From assembly GCF_029867415.1 (NCBI RefSeq), contig NC_081185.1, positions 112,765,617 to 112,829,616 on the forward strand: a DNA stretch of 64,000 nt. The letters are read 5' to 3'. The translations under genes and the position numbers were made by a program. This document shows, in pieces, positions 36,101-46,809 of this stretch (the first letter of the stretch is position 1; each line of letters opens with the position of its first letter). Under the pieces are notes generated by a model that ran no database searches, had not been told where the DNA came from, and worked only from the letters and a program-made list of their open reading frames with translations. The stretch comes from Vicia villosa. Lineage: Eukaryota; Streptophyta; Magnoliopsida; Fabales; Fabaceae.

Positions 36101-37506
36101 TTCATTGCTTCATCCACTTGTCTAGCCGTCATCTCTAAGTCCTCAACAATGACGTCTTCAGGGAAAATAACCGTTTTCGTGAAACAGTTGATATGAACCC
36201 GATTAAATTGCAACCAATTCATACCCAATATAACATCAAGTTGTTCCAACGGAAGGCACACTAAGTCCATTCCGAATTCTCTACCAAAAATATCAATTGG
36301 ACAGTTCAAACAAGCGAACGAAGTAGTCACTGAACCCGACGCAGGAGTGTCAATGACCATACTTCCATTAATCTCAGATATTTCCAAATTCAGTCGTTTA
36401 GCACAATCCAATGAAATAAACGAGTGAGTTGCCCCAGTATCTATTATTGCAATTAAAGGAGTGCCATGGATAAAACACGTACCTTTAATCAACCGATCAT
36501 CTGGAGTAGTCTCTGAACCAGATAAGGCGAACACCTTACCACCAGCTTGATTCTTCCTCGGCTTAGGACACTTAGGACTGATATGACCTTCTTCCCCGCA
36601 GTTGAAACAAGTTACAGTGTTCCCTTTGCACTCGATAGCAATGTGACCTGCCTTCCCACATCTATAGCACTTCTTTTCCTCACTCTTGCATTCGTGAATG
36701 CGATGTCCAGGTTCTCCACACTTGAAGCACTTGATAGGGGCACTAGAGTCTCCCCCACTAGGCTTCTTCCAACCTCCAGCCTTCTGGTTACCCTTACCAT
36801 ACGGCTTACCACGATCCATATGCTTTTTCCCTTTCCTGTCGACTAACTCGCGAGAGTGCGACGACTTCAGCTTAATATTGTCCTCTTCAAAGATTCGGCT
36901 GCAGTCAACCAAATCGACAAACCTGCGAATCCTCTGGTATCTGATACCCTGTTTAATCTCATCGCGGAGACCATTCTCAAACTTAACACACTTCGAGAAT
37001 TCACTAGCCTCATCATTATTGTAGTGGACATAATACTTTGCTAGCTCAACAAACTTGGACGCATACTCCGGCACAGTCATGTTACCTTGTGTCAGCTCCA
37101 AAAATTCAATCTCTTTCCTGCCTCTAACATCCTCAGGAAAGTACCTCCGCAAGAATTCTCTCTTGAACACAGCCCAAGTGATTGCAACACCTGCAGCTTG
37201 CAGTTCGTCCCTACTAGCCATCCACCAATCATCAGCTTCTTCAGACAGCATGTGAGTCCCATATCTCACCTTCAGATTTTCGTCACAATCAATCACCCGG
37301 AAGATCCTCTCAATCTCTTTCAGCCACTTCTGGGCGCCTTCGGGATCGTGAGTGCCTTTGAACAACGGAGGGTTGTTCCTCTGAAAACTATTCAGCTGCC
37401 TGTCAGCACCAATTCCAGCTCCATTGGCATTCCCTCCCAGCACACCAGCAATCATGCCCAGAGCCTCAGCGATAGCGTCATCGTTTCTTCCTCCTCTTCC
37501 GGCCAT
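33139..37506 (-). CDS. Chromovirus Gag-Pol polyprotein, 1455 codons, intact
   Basis: ATG at 37506 (MAGRGGRND), TAA at 33139. Domain order with approximate residues: Gag 40-190; three CCHC zinc knuckles 259-313; protease DTGATHSF at 356; reverse transcriptase 530-720 with VDYRQLNK and the [10 protein letters not shown] active site near 680; RNase H 825-940; integrase zinc-binding H-H-C-C region 1045-1085; integrase core 1105-1215 with [16 protein letters not shown] and the QTDGQTE block; and a C-terminal chromodomain-like segment ([20 protein letters not shown]) near 1420-1450. No stops or frameshifts. Three knuckles rather than one or two are noteworthy. The chromodomain of this lineage is known to direct integration toward heterochromatin. 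Confidence 0.96.
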   Translation of the reverse strand: MAGRGGRNDDAIAEALGMIAGVLGGNANGAGIGADRQLNSFQRNNPPLFKGTHDPEGAQKWLKEIERIFRVIDCDENLKVRYGTHMLSEEADDWWMASRDELQAAGVAITWAVFKREFLRRYFPEDVRGRKEIEFLELTQGNMTVPEYASKFVELAKYYVHYNNDEASEFSKCVKFENGLRDEIKQGIRYQRIRRFVDLVDCSRIFEEDNIKLKSSHSRELVDRKGKKHMDRGKPYGKGNQKAGGWKKPSGGDSSAPIKCFKCGEPGHRIHECKSEEKKCYRCGKAGHIAIECKGNTVTCFNCGEEGHISPKCPKPRKNQAGGKVFALSGSETTPDDRLIKGTCFIHGTPLIAIIDTGATHSFISLDCAKRLNLEISEINGSMVIDTPASGSVTTSFACLNCPIDIFGREFGMDLVCLPLEQLDVILGMNWLQFNRVHINCFTKTVIFPEDVIVEDLEMTARQVDEAMKDGAAVFMLIASMEVKKKAVSSDLPVVCEFPEVFPEDVRELPPEREVEFAIELIPGTNPVSMAPYRMSASELNELKSQLEDLLEKKFIRPSVSPWGAPVLLVKKKEGSMRLCVDYRQLNKVTIKNRYPLPRIDDLMDQLVGACVFSKIDLRSGYHQIRVKTDDIQKTAFRTRYGHYEYTVMPFGVTNAPGVFMEYMNRIFHPFLDQFVVVFIDDILIYSKNEKEHADHLRVVLELLKEKKLFAKLSKCEFWLNEVSFLGHVISKDGIAVDPTKVEAVSQWEAPRSVSEIRSFLGLAGYYRKFIEGFSKLALPLTKLTRKGQAFVWDSKCEEGFQELKKRLTSAPILILPNPAESFVVYCDASLSGLGGVLMQNQQVVAYASRQLKVHERNYPTHDLELAAVVFVLKLWRHYLYGSRFEVFSDHKSLKYLFDQKELNMRQRRWLEFLKDYDFELNYHLGKANVVADALSRKSLHMSMLMVRELDLIEQFRDLSLVCEDTPTSVKLGMLKLTSSILEEIREGQKTDVELVDKLALINQDKGGEFRIDENGIMRFGNRVCVPDVAELRKSILEEGHRSGLSIHPGATKMYHDLKKLFWWPGMKKEIAEFVYACLTCQKSKIEHQKPYGAMQPLFIPEWKWDSISMDFVSGLPRTVKNCEAIWVIVDRLTKSAHFIPMRMDYPMEKLAQLYIEKIVSLHGIPSSIVSDRDPRFTSRFWESLQKALGTKLRLSSAYHPQTDGQTERTIQSLEDLLRACVLEKGGAWDSYLPLIEFTYNNSFHSSIGMAPFEALYGRKCRTPLCWYESGESAVIGPEIVQETTGRIKMIQEKMRTSQSRQKSYHDKRRRTLEFQEGDHVFLRVTPTTGVGRALKSRKLTPRFIGPFQITERVGEVAYRIALPPTLANLHDVFHVSQLRKYIADPSHVIQVDDVQVKDNLTVETLPMRIEDRKVKQLRGKEIALVRVAWGGPAGGNVTWELESQMKDSYPDLFA

Positions 37507-37642
37507 TGTTCTGCTAAATATCAAACAATATCTATTAGAACAAGAAGTATCGACAGTGTCAACCTTACACTAATCGTATACGAGGGATTAACCGACACTA
37601 AGACTCTGACTCAAACGACCGACAATGCTCTGATACCACTAT

Positions 37643-39546
37643 TGTAACACCCTTCTAATACCCCGCATAAATAACAAATAATAATCAGAGTAAACATGAA
37701 AAAGGGCATTACAACTTCCAAATAATTAAACAATAATACTCATGTCATGCCATAAAAGAGAACGTCAATCAAATTTATTCAGATCATCATGTTTAACACA
37801 GCGGAATTACTTTAACATCTGAATAACCAACAGCCAAGTCACAGACTTAAGGCGTTAACATAAAATCCATCCAAAAACAAAAGTTTAACAAGTAACTCTA
37901 AACGACGCCCCCAGTGTTACACGACCAGAGCATGACACGGACCCAACTGACTCTAACGAACTACTTGACGAGCTAATCCTCACCAAGTACGAGAGCTACT
38001 CCTTAATCTGAAAAATAACAACAGTAAGGGTGAGTCTCATTCACATTTAACTAATGTTATAAGATATAGATAATAAAATATCATTTCACATGCAATTCAC
38101 CCAATTACAGTTATGATCAGATTCAAACATACAATCAGTAAGCAAACAACCAAATTAACACATGTTATAACATTGGACAATCTTCCATTCATGTTATAAC
38201 ATCAAAACAGCCTAATGCAATGCAACTACATGCATGTGGTACCAAAATCTGGGATAACCCAACTCACCGACCCACCATCGTCAAGGATACGGCAACACCC
38301 ACTCACTAATTCCACACAATGGGAATTAGCTACCACTGATCCACCATCGTCAAGGACCAGCCACCAAATGATTATGAATGCATGCATCAACCATAACATG
38401 CTCATCACCCACACACATCGATCAATGTCATAATCATCAATAAAGCGCATATTTCATACCAACAATATATGTATAATAAACACCAGTTATAACCACAACA
38501 TCATACAGGTAAGACATTCATTAGTGTACCTATAAGCATATCCCACCACAACAAATAAGATCGATTGTTTTTAAAATGATTCAAACCACAGTTCAAAACA
38601 CCATTTGATTGTATAAATTATTTGATTAGCTTCACTGTGCTCGAAACGGCACCAAAATCCGGTTTACGGTTTAAAAGTTACACCTCTTTAAAACTTTTCA
38701 AAATGGACAGTCGCAACAACTAACAGCACGCGGCGCCACACACGGTTCGCGGCGCGGAACGAATAGGAACAACGCCTTCGCGGCGCAAACAAGGTTTCGC
38801 GGCGCGGAACGAGAAGAAACTACGCCTTCGCGGCGCGGCCATACCCTCGCGGCGCGTACTGAGCACAACAACACTTCCTGGCCTTCTGCCACGCAGTTCG
38901 CGGCGCCAACTCCTGGACGCGGCGCGAACTGGCGATTTCCTGCGCTCCGAATAGCAGAAATCAGCCTGCGATTTCGTCCCTCTTTCACCGAATCACTACC
39001 AAACAATCTCATTCCAACCAGATTTCGCATACAGTGAAATAGCACATATTATAACACATGTATAATACATTCAAACATCCAATTATCACCAATACGTGAT
39101 CAATATAATCATTATGCATCAATCCTCCCAAAACCTAACAATTCTACAACCTGAGCATAACCCAATTGATCCGAATAACATGATCAAATCCTATCCTACC
39201 ACCTATAATCCCATAATAGAAGATAAACGGAAGAGTCCCCCCTTACCTGAAGGTTGATTCTTCGTTCTTCCTCGGTCGCACTTCTCCGCTCCTCTTCTCT
39301 TTTCACGTTCAGACTTCTTTTCCCAAAATGCTGTAACCCTCTCTATTCCACAACTCCTCCTATTTGATTAAAATTGAAATAAACTTATTTTAATTAGTAA
39401 TAGGGCCTATCAATGCACCCCCTCTTTACTAACTACAACACAAGCCCAATTGCTTAATTCTTCATAGTCTTCCATAATTCCAAATAATTCCCCATAATTT
39501 ATTTAAATTAATTAAATTAAATTATGAAAATAGATAGAGTGTTACA
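37643..39546 (-). repeat. 5' LTR of the chromovirus
   Basis: Partner of 31194-33097 with equal length. The adjoining internal bases, read on the element strand, are ATAGTGGTATCAGAGC (37627-37642), complementary to the 3' end of initiator-Met tRNA. Confidence 0.97.
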
Positions 39547-39851
39547 GTTTCTACTTTCTAAGTTTTGGAGTTTGGTTCTAGATGCGTGTTTTGCTGAAAG
39601 GAAGGAAGTGTAAACAAAGAGGGAGAATGATTGGACGATACAAAATTTGAAATTATTGATAGTTGGAATAAAAGATTTAGAGCGTAATTATATCCATTTG
39701 TTCGGTTCATCGGTTCTTAAAAACTAAAACCAATAACTGAATCAAATCATAACGGTTCTGTTCAATTTTATAATCGAACCAAAAACAATCGATTTTATTT
39801 TGGTTTGAATTGTCGGTTTAATTGGTTTTTTCAGATCCCCTTACACCCCGA

Positions 39852-40420
39852 TCAACATTAATAGATTTAACATCCATAGACACAATAGTATTAGGTACAA
39901 CGTCAATGTGCACCATTGCTGCAACCATTATAAATATAATCAAATTTAAGTTCAACTTGAAAATAGTCTGAAATTAAACTTCTGAAACAACATATATGCA
40001 AGATAATATAGAAGTTAAATTTCAAACACAACATTCATTTTTAACTAGTTAAACCAGATTCTTACAAACAAAAAGGAAGGAAATACATGTACATTACCTT
40101 AAATTTCAACTTCTTTTACTTGTTTTATAAATTGACCAATATGGTTTTGAAGTACAAAATTTGATTGAGAATGAAAGAAGAGTTTTGCAGGGTTTTGGAA
40201 GTATGATGGTAGGATCATGAAATGAAGAGCACATGCAAAGCTGGTTAAATATTTATTTTTCCACTTGATAATTTCGAAAGTTAACTTTTGTATTATCCGC
40301 TGATAGTTCTGAAAAATAAACACACTATCATGATTTTAAAATGTATTCAGGAAATAGTCTAAAACTTAACCTATAGATTCACTCTCCCACCTGTACGAAA
40401 GTTAACTTTCGTACTATTTT
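39852..40420 (-). pseudogene. 5' end of the second MULE relic
   Basis: On the minus strand, a start MVAAMVHIDVVPNTIVSMDV near 39880-39930 leads into the FAR1-like part beyond the hAT-type insertion. The upstream sequence 40090-40300 resembles 23600-23800 of the first MULE (CCTTAAATTTCAACTTCTTT block, then ATTTTTC), so the two relics share ancestry through their leader. Confidence 0.65.
40272..40414. repeat. Palindromes TACGAAAGTTAACTTTCGTA at the MULE 5' end
   Basis: A perfect 22-bp palindrome lies at 40393-40414 (core TACGAAAGTTAACTTTCGTA), and a near copy TTTCGAAAGTTAACTTTTGT at 40272-40291. They take the place of the TTCGGAGATGCATCTCCGAA-type palindromes of the first MULE. Confidence 0.85.
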
Positions 40421-40445
40421 TAAAAAAATAAGAATGATTCACTTA

Positions 40446-40690
40446 GAGTGTGTTTGGATTGGCGGTGGACAGAACTGATTCTAACATAATTGAATTTGGT
40501 AAAATTGATTTTATCATAATTGATTTATGTTTGGATACATTTATGTAAAAGTGAGTTGAACAATAAATTTCAGTGTAAAAATCATCCAAAATCAATTCTG
40601 GAGGTAGAAACTACAAATTCTAGCTTCAAGTAGAATTAATTATGGAGACATAATCTATCAAATATGCACTTACTAAGTATTTTGATGCGC
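40446..40690. mobile_element. MITE-like fragment (GAGTGTGTTTGGATT)
   Basis: Starts GAGTGTGTTTGGATTGGCGG and contains AATTGATTTATGTTTGGATA. This style is common in legume MITEs; a clear second terminus was not found, so it may be truncated. Confidence 0.5.
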
Positions 40691-40861
40691 ATAATTAATT
40701 TTGTATTTTATTCCAAAAACATTTTAGAATTTTTTAAAGGTGATTATTCACCACTAAAAAAAAAAGAAAAGAGCACTCTAAAAGAAAATTATCTAGCCAA
40801 CTCAATTCGATCAATTGAAATATCTGCCAACCAATATGAACAAAAATGGTCCATATACAAG

Positions 40862-41550
40862 TAGAGCTGTCAAATGGCCCGGCCCGGCCCAGCCCGCTTC
40901 GGCCCGGTGGGCCAACGTGTTTTAATGGGCTGGCCCGACCCAGCCCAATTGCTAAATGGGCCACATAAAATGAGCCTGGCCCATTTTCAAAGGCCCGTGC
41001 GGCCCGATGGGTCAGCCCGGCCCGTATTTCAATATTATAGTTTTAATTTTATAAAAAAGATGTAATGGATAAATGCAATACAACATAAGTAAAAAGTCAT
41101 CATAAACGTATATAAGTGATGTTTAAAATATTTATCCACAAATATGTATATGAATACCACAAAATCATCCATATAAAAGTATAAAGTAACTTAATATTAT
41201 CACCAATACTTAACAAATTTTTTCTACATCTCACAACCATTTCCTTGATCACATCATTTTGAAAATATATGTTGATCCTCTTTAACTTTTCTTTATGACT
41301 TGAAAACACATTTATAAAATCATATATTATCTCAATCTTTTTTCTCCAAAATTTACCAAAATCTTTTTTTAATGGGTCAGCCCGAAGCCCGCTTGGCCCG
41401 GTCCGGCCCAGCCCATAAAAAACTTAGACCCGGTGGGCTGGCTCAAAAAGACAGAGTCGTCTTTTTTTAAGGTATTTTGCGGCCCGACCCGCACTAAATT
41501 ATAGGGCTTATGGGCCGGCCCAATGGACCGATCCCATTTTGACAGCTCTA
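40862..41550. mobile_element. hAT-type non-autonomous element, GGCCCGGCC-rich
   Basis: Ends TAGAGCTGTCAAATGG and, inverted, TAGAGCTGTCAAAATGG. A perfect 8-bp duplication TATACAAG flanks it (40854-40861 and 41551-41558). Segment copy A has a single TATACAAG at the same place, an empty site. Both ends are rich in GGCCCGGCC and CAGCCCG words, the middle is AT-rich and non-coding. 689 bp. Confidence 0.95.
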
Positions 41551-42263
41551 TATACAAGTACCACCGACGACGTGTATAGTTTGGAGTTAGATTAATCCAT
41601 AATATAAGTCAGCTTAAAATAATACTATAGCCATGGATATACGATCATGTATTATACAACCTTAATTCTTAAAATACTATAAATTAAAGACTTAAAAAAA
41701 CACCAATAATTGTTTCAATAGGTTCTTGTTGTGCTATGCAGTGTCTTGTTATGGACTATGGAAGACCTTGGCAATGATGCACACAGTTACCTACCTTCTA
41801 GAATAATGTCACCACAAATACAAAATAGTCCACACAAAAAAAAAAAAAACAGGAAAGTTGTTCTTGTTTGTATTCACCTAATTTCAAATAACGTGTTTAT
41901 TTTTTGTTTTTTTTACCGATTTAGTTTATATATTTTAAATTAAGTGAATGTGAAAGATAGGATAATTGCGAAAAATACAAATCTTTAAATAAGTTGAAAA
42001 GTACTCCACTAAAATACAATATACACCACTAGTACATGTCTCTATTAATGATGAGAGGTGAAGGACCCTATGTTAAACAATCATTTACGATCCTATGGAA
42101 GTTTTATTTATTTTTTTAATCAGCAAATGATACTTTCATGCTAAATAAAGAAGCATATCTTTATAGAAATTTAGCAAAGTTGACTATGTTAAGAGGTCAT
42201 TAACTATCATTAAATTAAATCGAGATTTTTTAATAGTAATATGTTACTCCTTTCCTTCATAGA

Positions 42264-42294
<31 letters not shown>

Positions 42295-42309
42295 TCATAC
42301 TTTTTAAGA

Positions 42310-42452
42310 AAATGATTAATTCGGTTGTCCACTTGTTAGCTAAGGCGGCAAATTCTTGATCTAGGCGCAGTTTCTTTAATATGATACCTCCTTGTATTGA
42401 GTTTTGTTTAATGAATGAAATTCGTTAAGTTTGTTTTTGTAAAAAAAAAAAA
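42310..42452 (+). pseudogene. Short LINE 3' tail with poly(A)
   Basis: Translates as VVHLLAKAANS then FFNMIPPCIEFCLMNEIR, the usual last residues of a plant L1 RNase H domain, and ends in TTGTAAAAAAAAAAA. This is a heavily 5'-truncated insertion of about 140 bp in copy B. Confidence 0.75.
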
Positions 42453-43210
42453 TTAATTATGTCGACTTCAATGATAAAATGAGTCCGATTTACTAAAATA
42501 ACTTTATTAATAATAGGTAGTTGAGTACTTAAATGAATTAAAATACAATAAATAAAGGTAAGTTAGTGGAAAAATAATAATAAATATCATATTGATATTT
42601 TAAATGAATAAATAATTTAAGACAAATAAAAATAGAAAAGAAGACACATATTATGAGGCAGAAGGAATACTAATTTTGTGTGTAGATATTGCCTATTTAA
42701 GAGAAAGGAAATTCAGCTTACATTGTCCAAGAAAAAAATTAATAGTTCTGTTAAATTATTTCAATTGATTCAAGAGTATTTAAATGAAATTATAAGAGAT
42801 CTTTAACAATTTAATTTAAAAAATTAATTAAAGGTTCTGAATTTGATCGCAACAGTGTTAAATTTTTTTGAGAAATTTTTTTGTCATCAAATATAATTTT
42901 ATCTAATTCGAAGAATTAATCATTACAATTACACCAAAAAAATATTCAATTTCTACCAAAAATATATATCAACTCAGTTGGTGGTCTCTCAATTTGTGGT
43001 CTCTATGCAAAAAGATCAAATGTAATGTAATTTCGAACCCATATGATACTTGTTTACTTTCAAATGCTAAATTCCATTCCAACTATTACATTATTGGGAA
43101 AAAAAAACCTAACAAAAGACCCAAAAATACAATAAAGCTAACTAAAACTCTAGCCTTTAATTTCTCTATTTATATCCATTCACTAATATTTTTGATTTAA
43201 TTTATATAAT

Positions 43211-43604
43211 AATTCACCACCCAAAAAAAAAACTCCTATAAAAATATAAGTAGAATATAAAACTCAAATTGAAACCGTAGTAATGTTGAGAAAATAGAGA
43301 AACATCTTCATCATCTTCACATTCAGATTCACAAGTCGTCTGTAATTGGTGATTATAATCTTCCATTTTATCACAAGGTATAAAGTTGGTCCTACAAACC
43401 GGACACGTCTTCTGATCATGATCAATCCAGCGGTCCACAAACATTTTATAAAAAATATGTTTACAATTTGTCAGACACCTGATTTCTTCCTTGCCAAAAT
43501 ATTCGTTCAGACACACCGCACATACTACTGTTTCGAACCGCCGACGAGGTTACAGTAGCTTACGACTGAGAGGAAGTTGCGGATGAGGATTGCCGGTGTA
43601 GTTT
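43211..43604 (-). pseudogene. RING-H2 E3 ligase pseudogene (copy B paralogue)
   Basis: Related to the intact gene at 54894-55415, with CLNEYFGKEEIRCLTNCKHIF and DHDQKTCPVCRTNF. Two metal ligands are lost: the second His of the His pair is Tyr and the next Cys is Phe (HIFYKMF instead of HIFHKRC). The N-terminal hydrophobic part is missing; the upstream remnant up to about 43604 holds stops and frame shifts and ends where unrelated sequence begins. It should not bind zinc normally. The homologous 3' flank with CACCCAAAAA-AAAACTCCTATAAAAATATAAG confirms paralogy. Confidence 0.88.
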
Positions 43605-43692
43605 TAAAATTTCCAATATTTACTCATTTATAAAACCAGTAATTTTAGGTAAAACATAACAGTAAAAGCACACAAGAGATTATTGTGAATCT

Positions 43693-44312
43693 TGTTGTGA
43701 ATTACGACAAAATTCAATATCAATTTGTGAGGCAAAGAATAGTAGCAACCAAAATAAATGGTCTACATCAATAATAATCCGTACTTAGATAATATAACAG
43801 AATAAGGCGAGAAAAAGACGAAGGTTTGTTTACCCAGTTCGATCAAACGATCTACTCTGGGAGAGAGCAACTCTCCAATTCACTATATTTAAAAAGTTGT
43901 TACAAGATATTACAGATGAGTTATAAGAAAATAGCCTTCGCAGTTTCCAAATAACAAACCCTATTTTTTACCCAAGTGTTTCTCAACCTCTCCAACTCTC
44001 AATATAAGAATCACTCAAACCCAAGTATTTAAAAGTATTTTCCAATCCCTTTAGATAACTCCACAGGTTTCCAAAAACCTTTGCCTTCTAAGTTTTCCCT
44101 TGGATTTCCTAAACCCTTATTTCTCTAAAGCTCTAAGATTGTCACACTATAATAACAGAACATATACATATTTATATAGCCAAAATCCAACAAAGTCATT
44201 ACAAATCCCAAAACATATCTCTTTAATTGTTTTATTTAATTGTTAGAATAAAAGATATTATTATAATCTTATAATATCTCTCAAATATTATAAATATCTT
44301 ATAATAAATAGG
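43693..44312 (-). repeat. 3' LTR of an older copia element
   Basis: Begins TGTTGTGAATTACGACAAAA, matching 51585 onward with many differences. It is followed by a polypurine tract (plus strand AAACTCCACCTCAAACTT). The right end is approximate. Confidence 0.78.
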
Positions 44313-45268
44313 AAACTCCACCTCAAACTTAGTTTTCTCCGTTATAGTTTTTACCAGGTTTCTCCCTTGGTTTTCACTATTCTCCCATTTGAAGAAATTC
44401 TCTACCAACCAAGTAAGTTGTTTTAACCTCAGCTCTTCCCCTAAAACTCAATAGCAACTCAGTGGCAACATGCATTTTTATCCCTTGATTTCTGCGAAAT
44501 TTATTATACTTCTCTGAAACTTTCTCAAGGCAACTGCAACTTGAACAAAATCTTCACTGACCTTTCTCTGAAGACAATCCCTTTTAAAGTGACCGATTTT
44601 CTGACAATTAAAACATTTTACCTTTGACTTGTCAGACCTCTTTGATTTGGACATCCCTTTAATCTCACCTCCTCCTCTTGACGCTTTTAAGCCTTCACCA
44701 TTATCTTCAATCTTCAAATCTTTCGACTTTGAATTTCTTTTGGATTTCACCGCCGTCTGGACTTCATCCAAAGTAATAGTACCTTCCTTACCATAAAGAG
44801 GGGCATCCTTAAAGTGCTCAAATGATCCGGGTAATGAACTCAACAAGAGCAAAGCCTTGTCCTCTTCATCAATCTTCACTTTAATATTCTCAAGATCATC
44901 GATAATCATGTGAAATTCCGGAAGATGCTCAACTATGGATTTGTTCTCCTCCATTCGAAATGAATATAGTTGCTATTTTAGATACAACCTCTAAGCCAAA
45001 GACTTTGTCATGTACAATGATTCAATTTTTTCCCACATAGCAACCGCAGTTTGCTCCCTAGAGACTTCTCTTAGAACTTTATCCCTGAGGCATAAGATAA
45101 TGGCACTTCGGGCCTTATCCACCATCTCGGTCTTCTGTATCTGTTTAAGACCTACAAGAATCAATGCTTCACTCTTCAAAACATTGACACACTTCTCCTG
45201 AATTAAAATTATTGGCATCTTAATTTTCTACAACCCGAAGTCATTTTTACTGGAAAATTTCTCGAACT
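44313..45268 (-). pseudogene. Copia Gag remnant, interrupted by the Athila-like element
   Basis: Minus-strand frames 44991-45218 and 44478-44954 carry MVDKARSAIILCLRDKVLREV and IESLYMTKSL, then LENIKVKIDEEDKALLLLSS, LYGKEGTITLDEVQ and one CCHC knuckle (CFNCQKIGHFKRDC). It is the same Gag family as the young copia at 9.6-14.5 kb. Protease, integrase, reverse transcriptase and RNase H are absent between the knuckle and the polypurine tract, so this copy is non-autonomous. The N-terminal codons lie across the insertion, at 51527-51580. A stop and a frame shift separate the two frames. Confidence 0.85.
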
Positions 45269-45273
45269 CCCAT

Positions 45274-45547
45274 TGATCCGCTGTCGCGCGCGGGTCAAAA
45301 ACGAGTTGTTTAGTATAAAAGCAGTACAGCGACAGTTGACTCGAAATATCGTTCTCAAAAGGATTCTTGATTTTTATTAACTAAAAGCTAAATCGATTTA
45401 GGGGGGTTTGGTTTGGTCGAAAAAAATGATTATCAAAAGTGATTCTGAAAATAAGCTGTTTTGAAATAAGTGATTATAACAGGTTAATCTACCGGTTCTA
45501 CTTCCAACTTATCATTGATTACTACAATTTCAATTCCCTAAGCGGTA
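45274..45547 (-). repeat. LTR A, truncated
   Basis: The first 270 bp (plus-strand view) of the LTR, from TGATCCGCTGTCGCGCGCGG to CCCTAAGCGGTA, then an abrupt join to Gag-like sequence (TGTCAAAAGTATCAG). The join has about 3-4 bp of shared sequence (CGG), as in illegitimate recombination. Confidence 0.93.
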
Positions 45548-46352
45548 TGTCAAAAGTATCAGTTGCATGAACAGCTTCATCGATAACAACTTCACCTGTA
45601 GTAAATATGTTACCCTGCAAGGCAGCATCAATCTCAGCACATACAACACAAACGTTAGTGTCAGTACAATCAGAACATGAGTAAACATCATCAAAATCAG
45701 ACAGTGATGGAAAATCAATGGAAGGAGTGTTTTGGGTTGCCGGGATGTCAAAAGTATCAGTTGCATGAACAGCTTCATCGATAACAACTTCACCTGTAGT
45801 AAATATGTTACCCTGCAAGGCAGCATCAATCTCAGCACATACAACACAAACGTTAGTGTCAGTACAATCAGAACATGAGTAAACATCATCAAAATCAGAC
45901 AGTGATGGAAAATCAGATGCAAGCAAATCAGTACAAGTATCATCAACAGTTTCAGAAAGCAACTCTATTTGAAAAACAGAATGCTCTTCCAAGGGTTGTT
46001 GGTTTGATCCTTGAGCTTGCTGCATGGCATTCAATAAAGTGGCAAGCTGTCCAATCTGTGTTTGCAAAGTCTGAAGAGTATAATCTATTTGTTGTTGATA
46101 CTGAAGATTATTTGCAGCCATTTGTTTGACAATATCCTCTAGTGAAGGTTCAGAAGGTGCAGAGCAGACAACCTGGAATTCACTCAAATGCTTATGCGGA
46201 TCCTCACCTGCAAAACCACTAAACCTATGCAACAAATGTATTGAACCATATTTCAATTCTAAAGGTACATAACCATCAGGATACTCAATGCATAAACCAT
46301 TATAGTTCGCATCAAGGGCAGCCAACTGCCTTAAAGTTCTTTGTTCATCCAT
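45522..46352 (-). pseudogene. Second Gag-derived frame, with 66-residue tandem duplication, fused into LTR A
   Basis: ATG at 46352 (MDEQRTLRQL), identical by eye to the 48859-49986 frame for the first about 200 codons. Then a 198-bp unit (DFPSLSDFDD to ATQNTPSI) is repeated, the second copy cut at the junction, and the frame ends after a few residues read from LTR sequence (LRELKL, stop). The Pol-like end is missing. The duplication is in-frame, so a protein is possible but unproven. It is annotated as a broken copy. Confidence 0.85.
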
Positions 46353-46809
46353 GTTATCAACAAACACATAAATACCAACAATGTCCCAAACAGGCAGAAA
46401 CAAATAGAAAGAAGAAAAATGATTAAAATAAATTCATAAAATTATAAAAACATAAAATTTCATCTAATTAGACGAAATAAGAATTATGGAAATTTTTTTA
46501 GATTTTTTCGAAACAGCAAAAACAGTAAATAATTAATTAAAAATAGAAAAATGATGAATTTGGAGATTTGAGGTCGAATTCCCTTACTCTTCTAGAGTAA
46601 GGGAGTACTGATCCCACGATTTTTCTACTTCCAGTAGGCAAAAACAGATTATCGATCAGACTCAATTTTCCAATAAAACCGATTTTTCGACTCAAAAAGC
46701 CGTTATGGCCGAAACTGCGAGGAATCTACGGCCTAAACGCACAAACACTAAACCTAAGACTCTAAAATCAATTAATAACGACAAGAATCCCCGGCAACGG
46801 CGCCAATTT

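Larger units (their letters stand above)
31194..39546 (-). mobile_element. Complete Tekay/Del-like chromovirus (Ty3-gypsy)
   Basis: An 8353-bp element on the minus strand with two 1904-bp LTRs, target duplication GTTTC (31189-31193 and 39547-39551), a perfect initiator-Met primer site and a polypurine tract, and one continuous open frame. One LTR difference was seen by eye (T at 32917, G at 39366), so insertion was recent. All parts needed for mobility seem present; whether it is expressed is unknown. Confidence 0.97.
30526..39851. mobile_element. hAT-type element filled with GGTTTGG/GGTTCG words, split by the chromovirus
   Basis: Left end TAGGGGTGTAATCAG at 30526, inverted right end ending CACCCCGA at 39851 (GGGGTGTAA shared). 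Flanking octamers TCGATATT (30518-30525) and TCAACATT (39852-39859) agree at 6 of 8 with two transitions. Interior near both ends is GGTTCGGTTT-like. Removing the chromovirus leaves about 968 bp. The MULE frame continues on both sides, confirming the insertion. Confidence 0.72.
40757..43604 (+). repeat. Segment copy B of the local duplication
   Basis: Aligns with copy A up to about 42735 and with copy C from about 41560 to the RING-H2 region. It carries the hAT insertion 40862-41550, a LINE tail at 42310-42452 and the RING pseudogene at its right end. Confidence 0.8.

Noticed and set aside
45875..46129. Plus-strand 84-codon frame, repeated at 49509-49763
   Set aside because: Antisense of the duplicated Gag frame of the Athila-like element.
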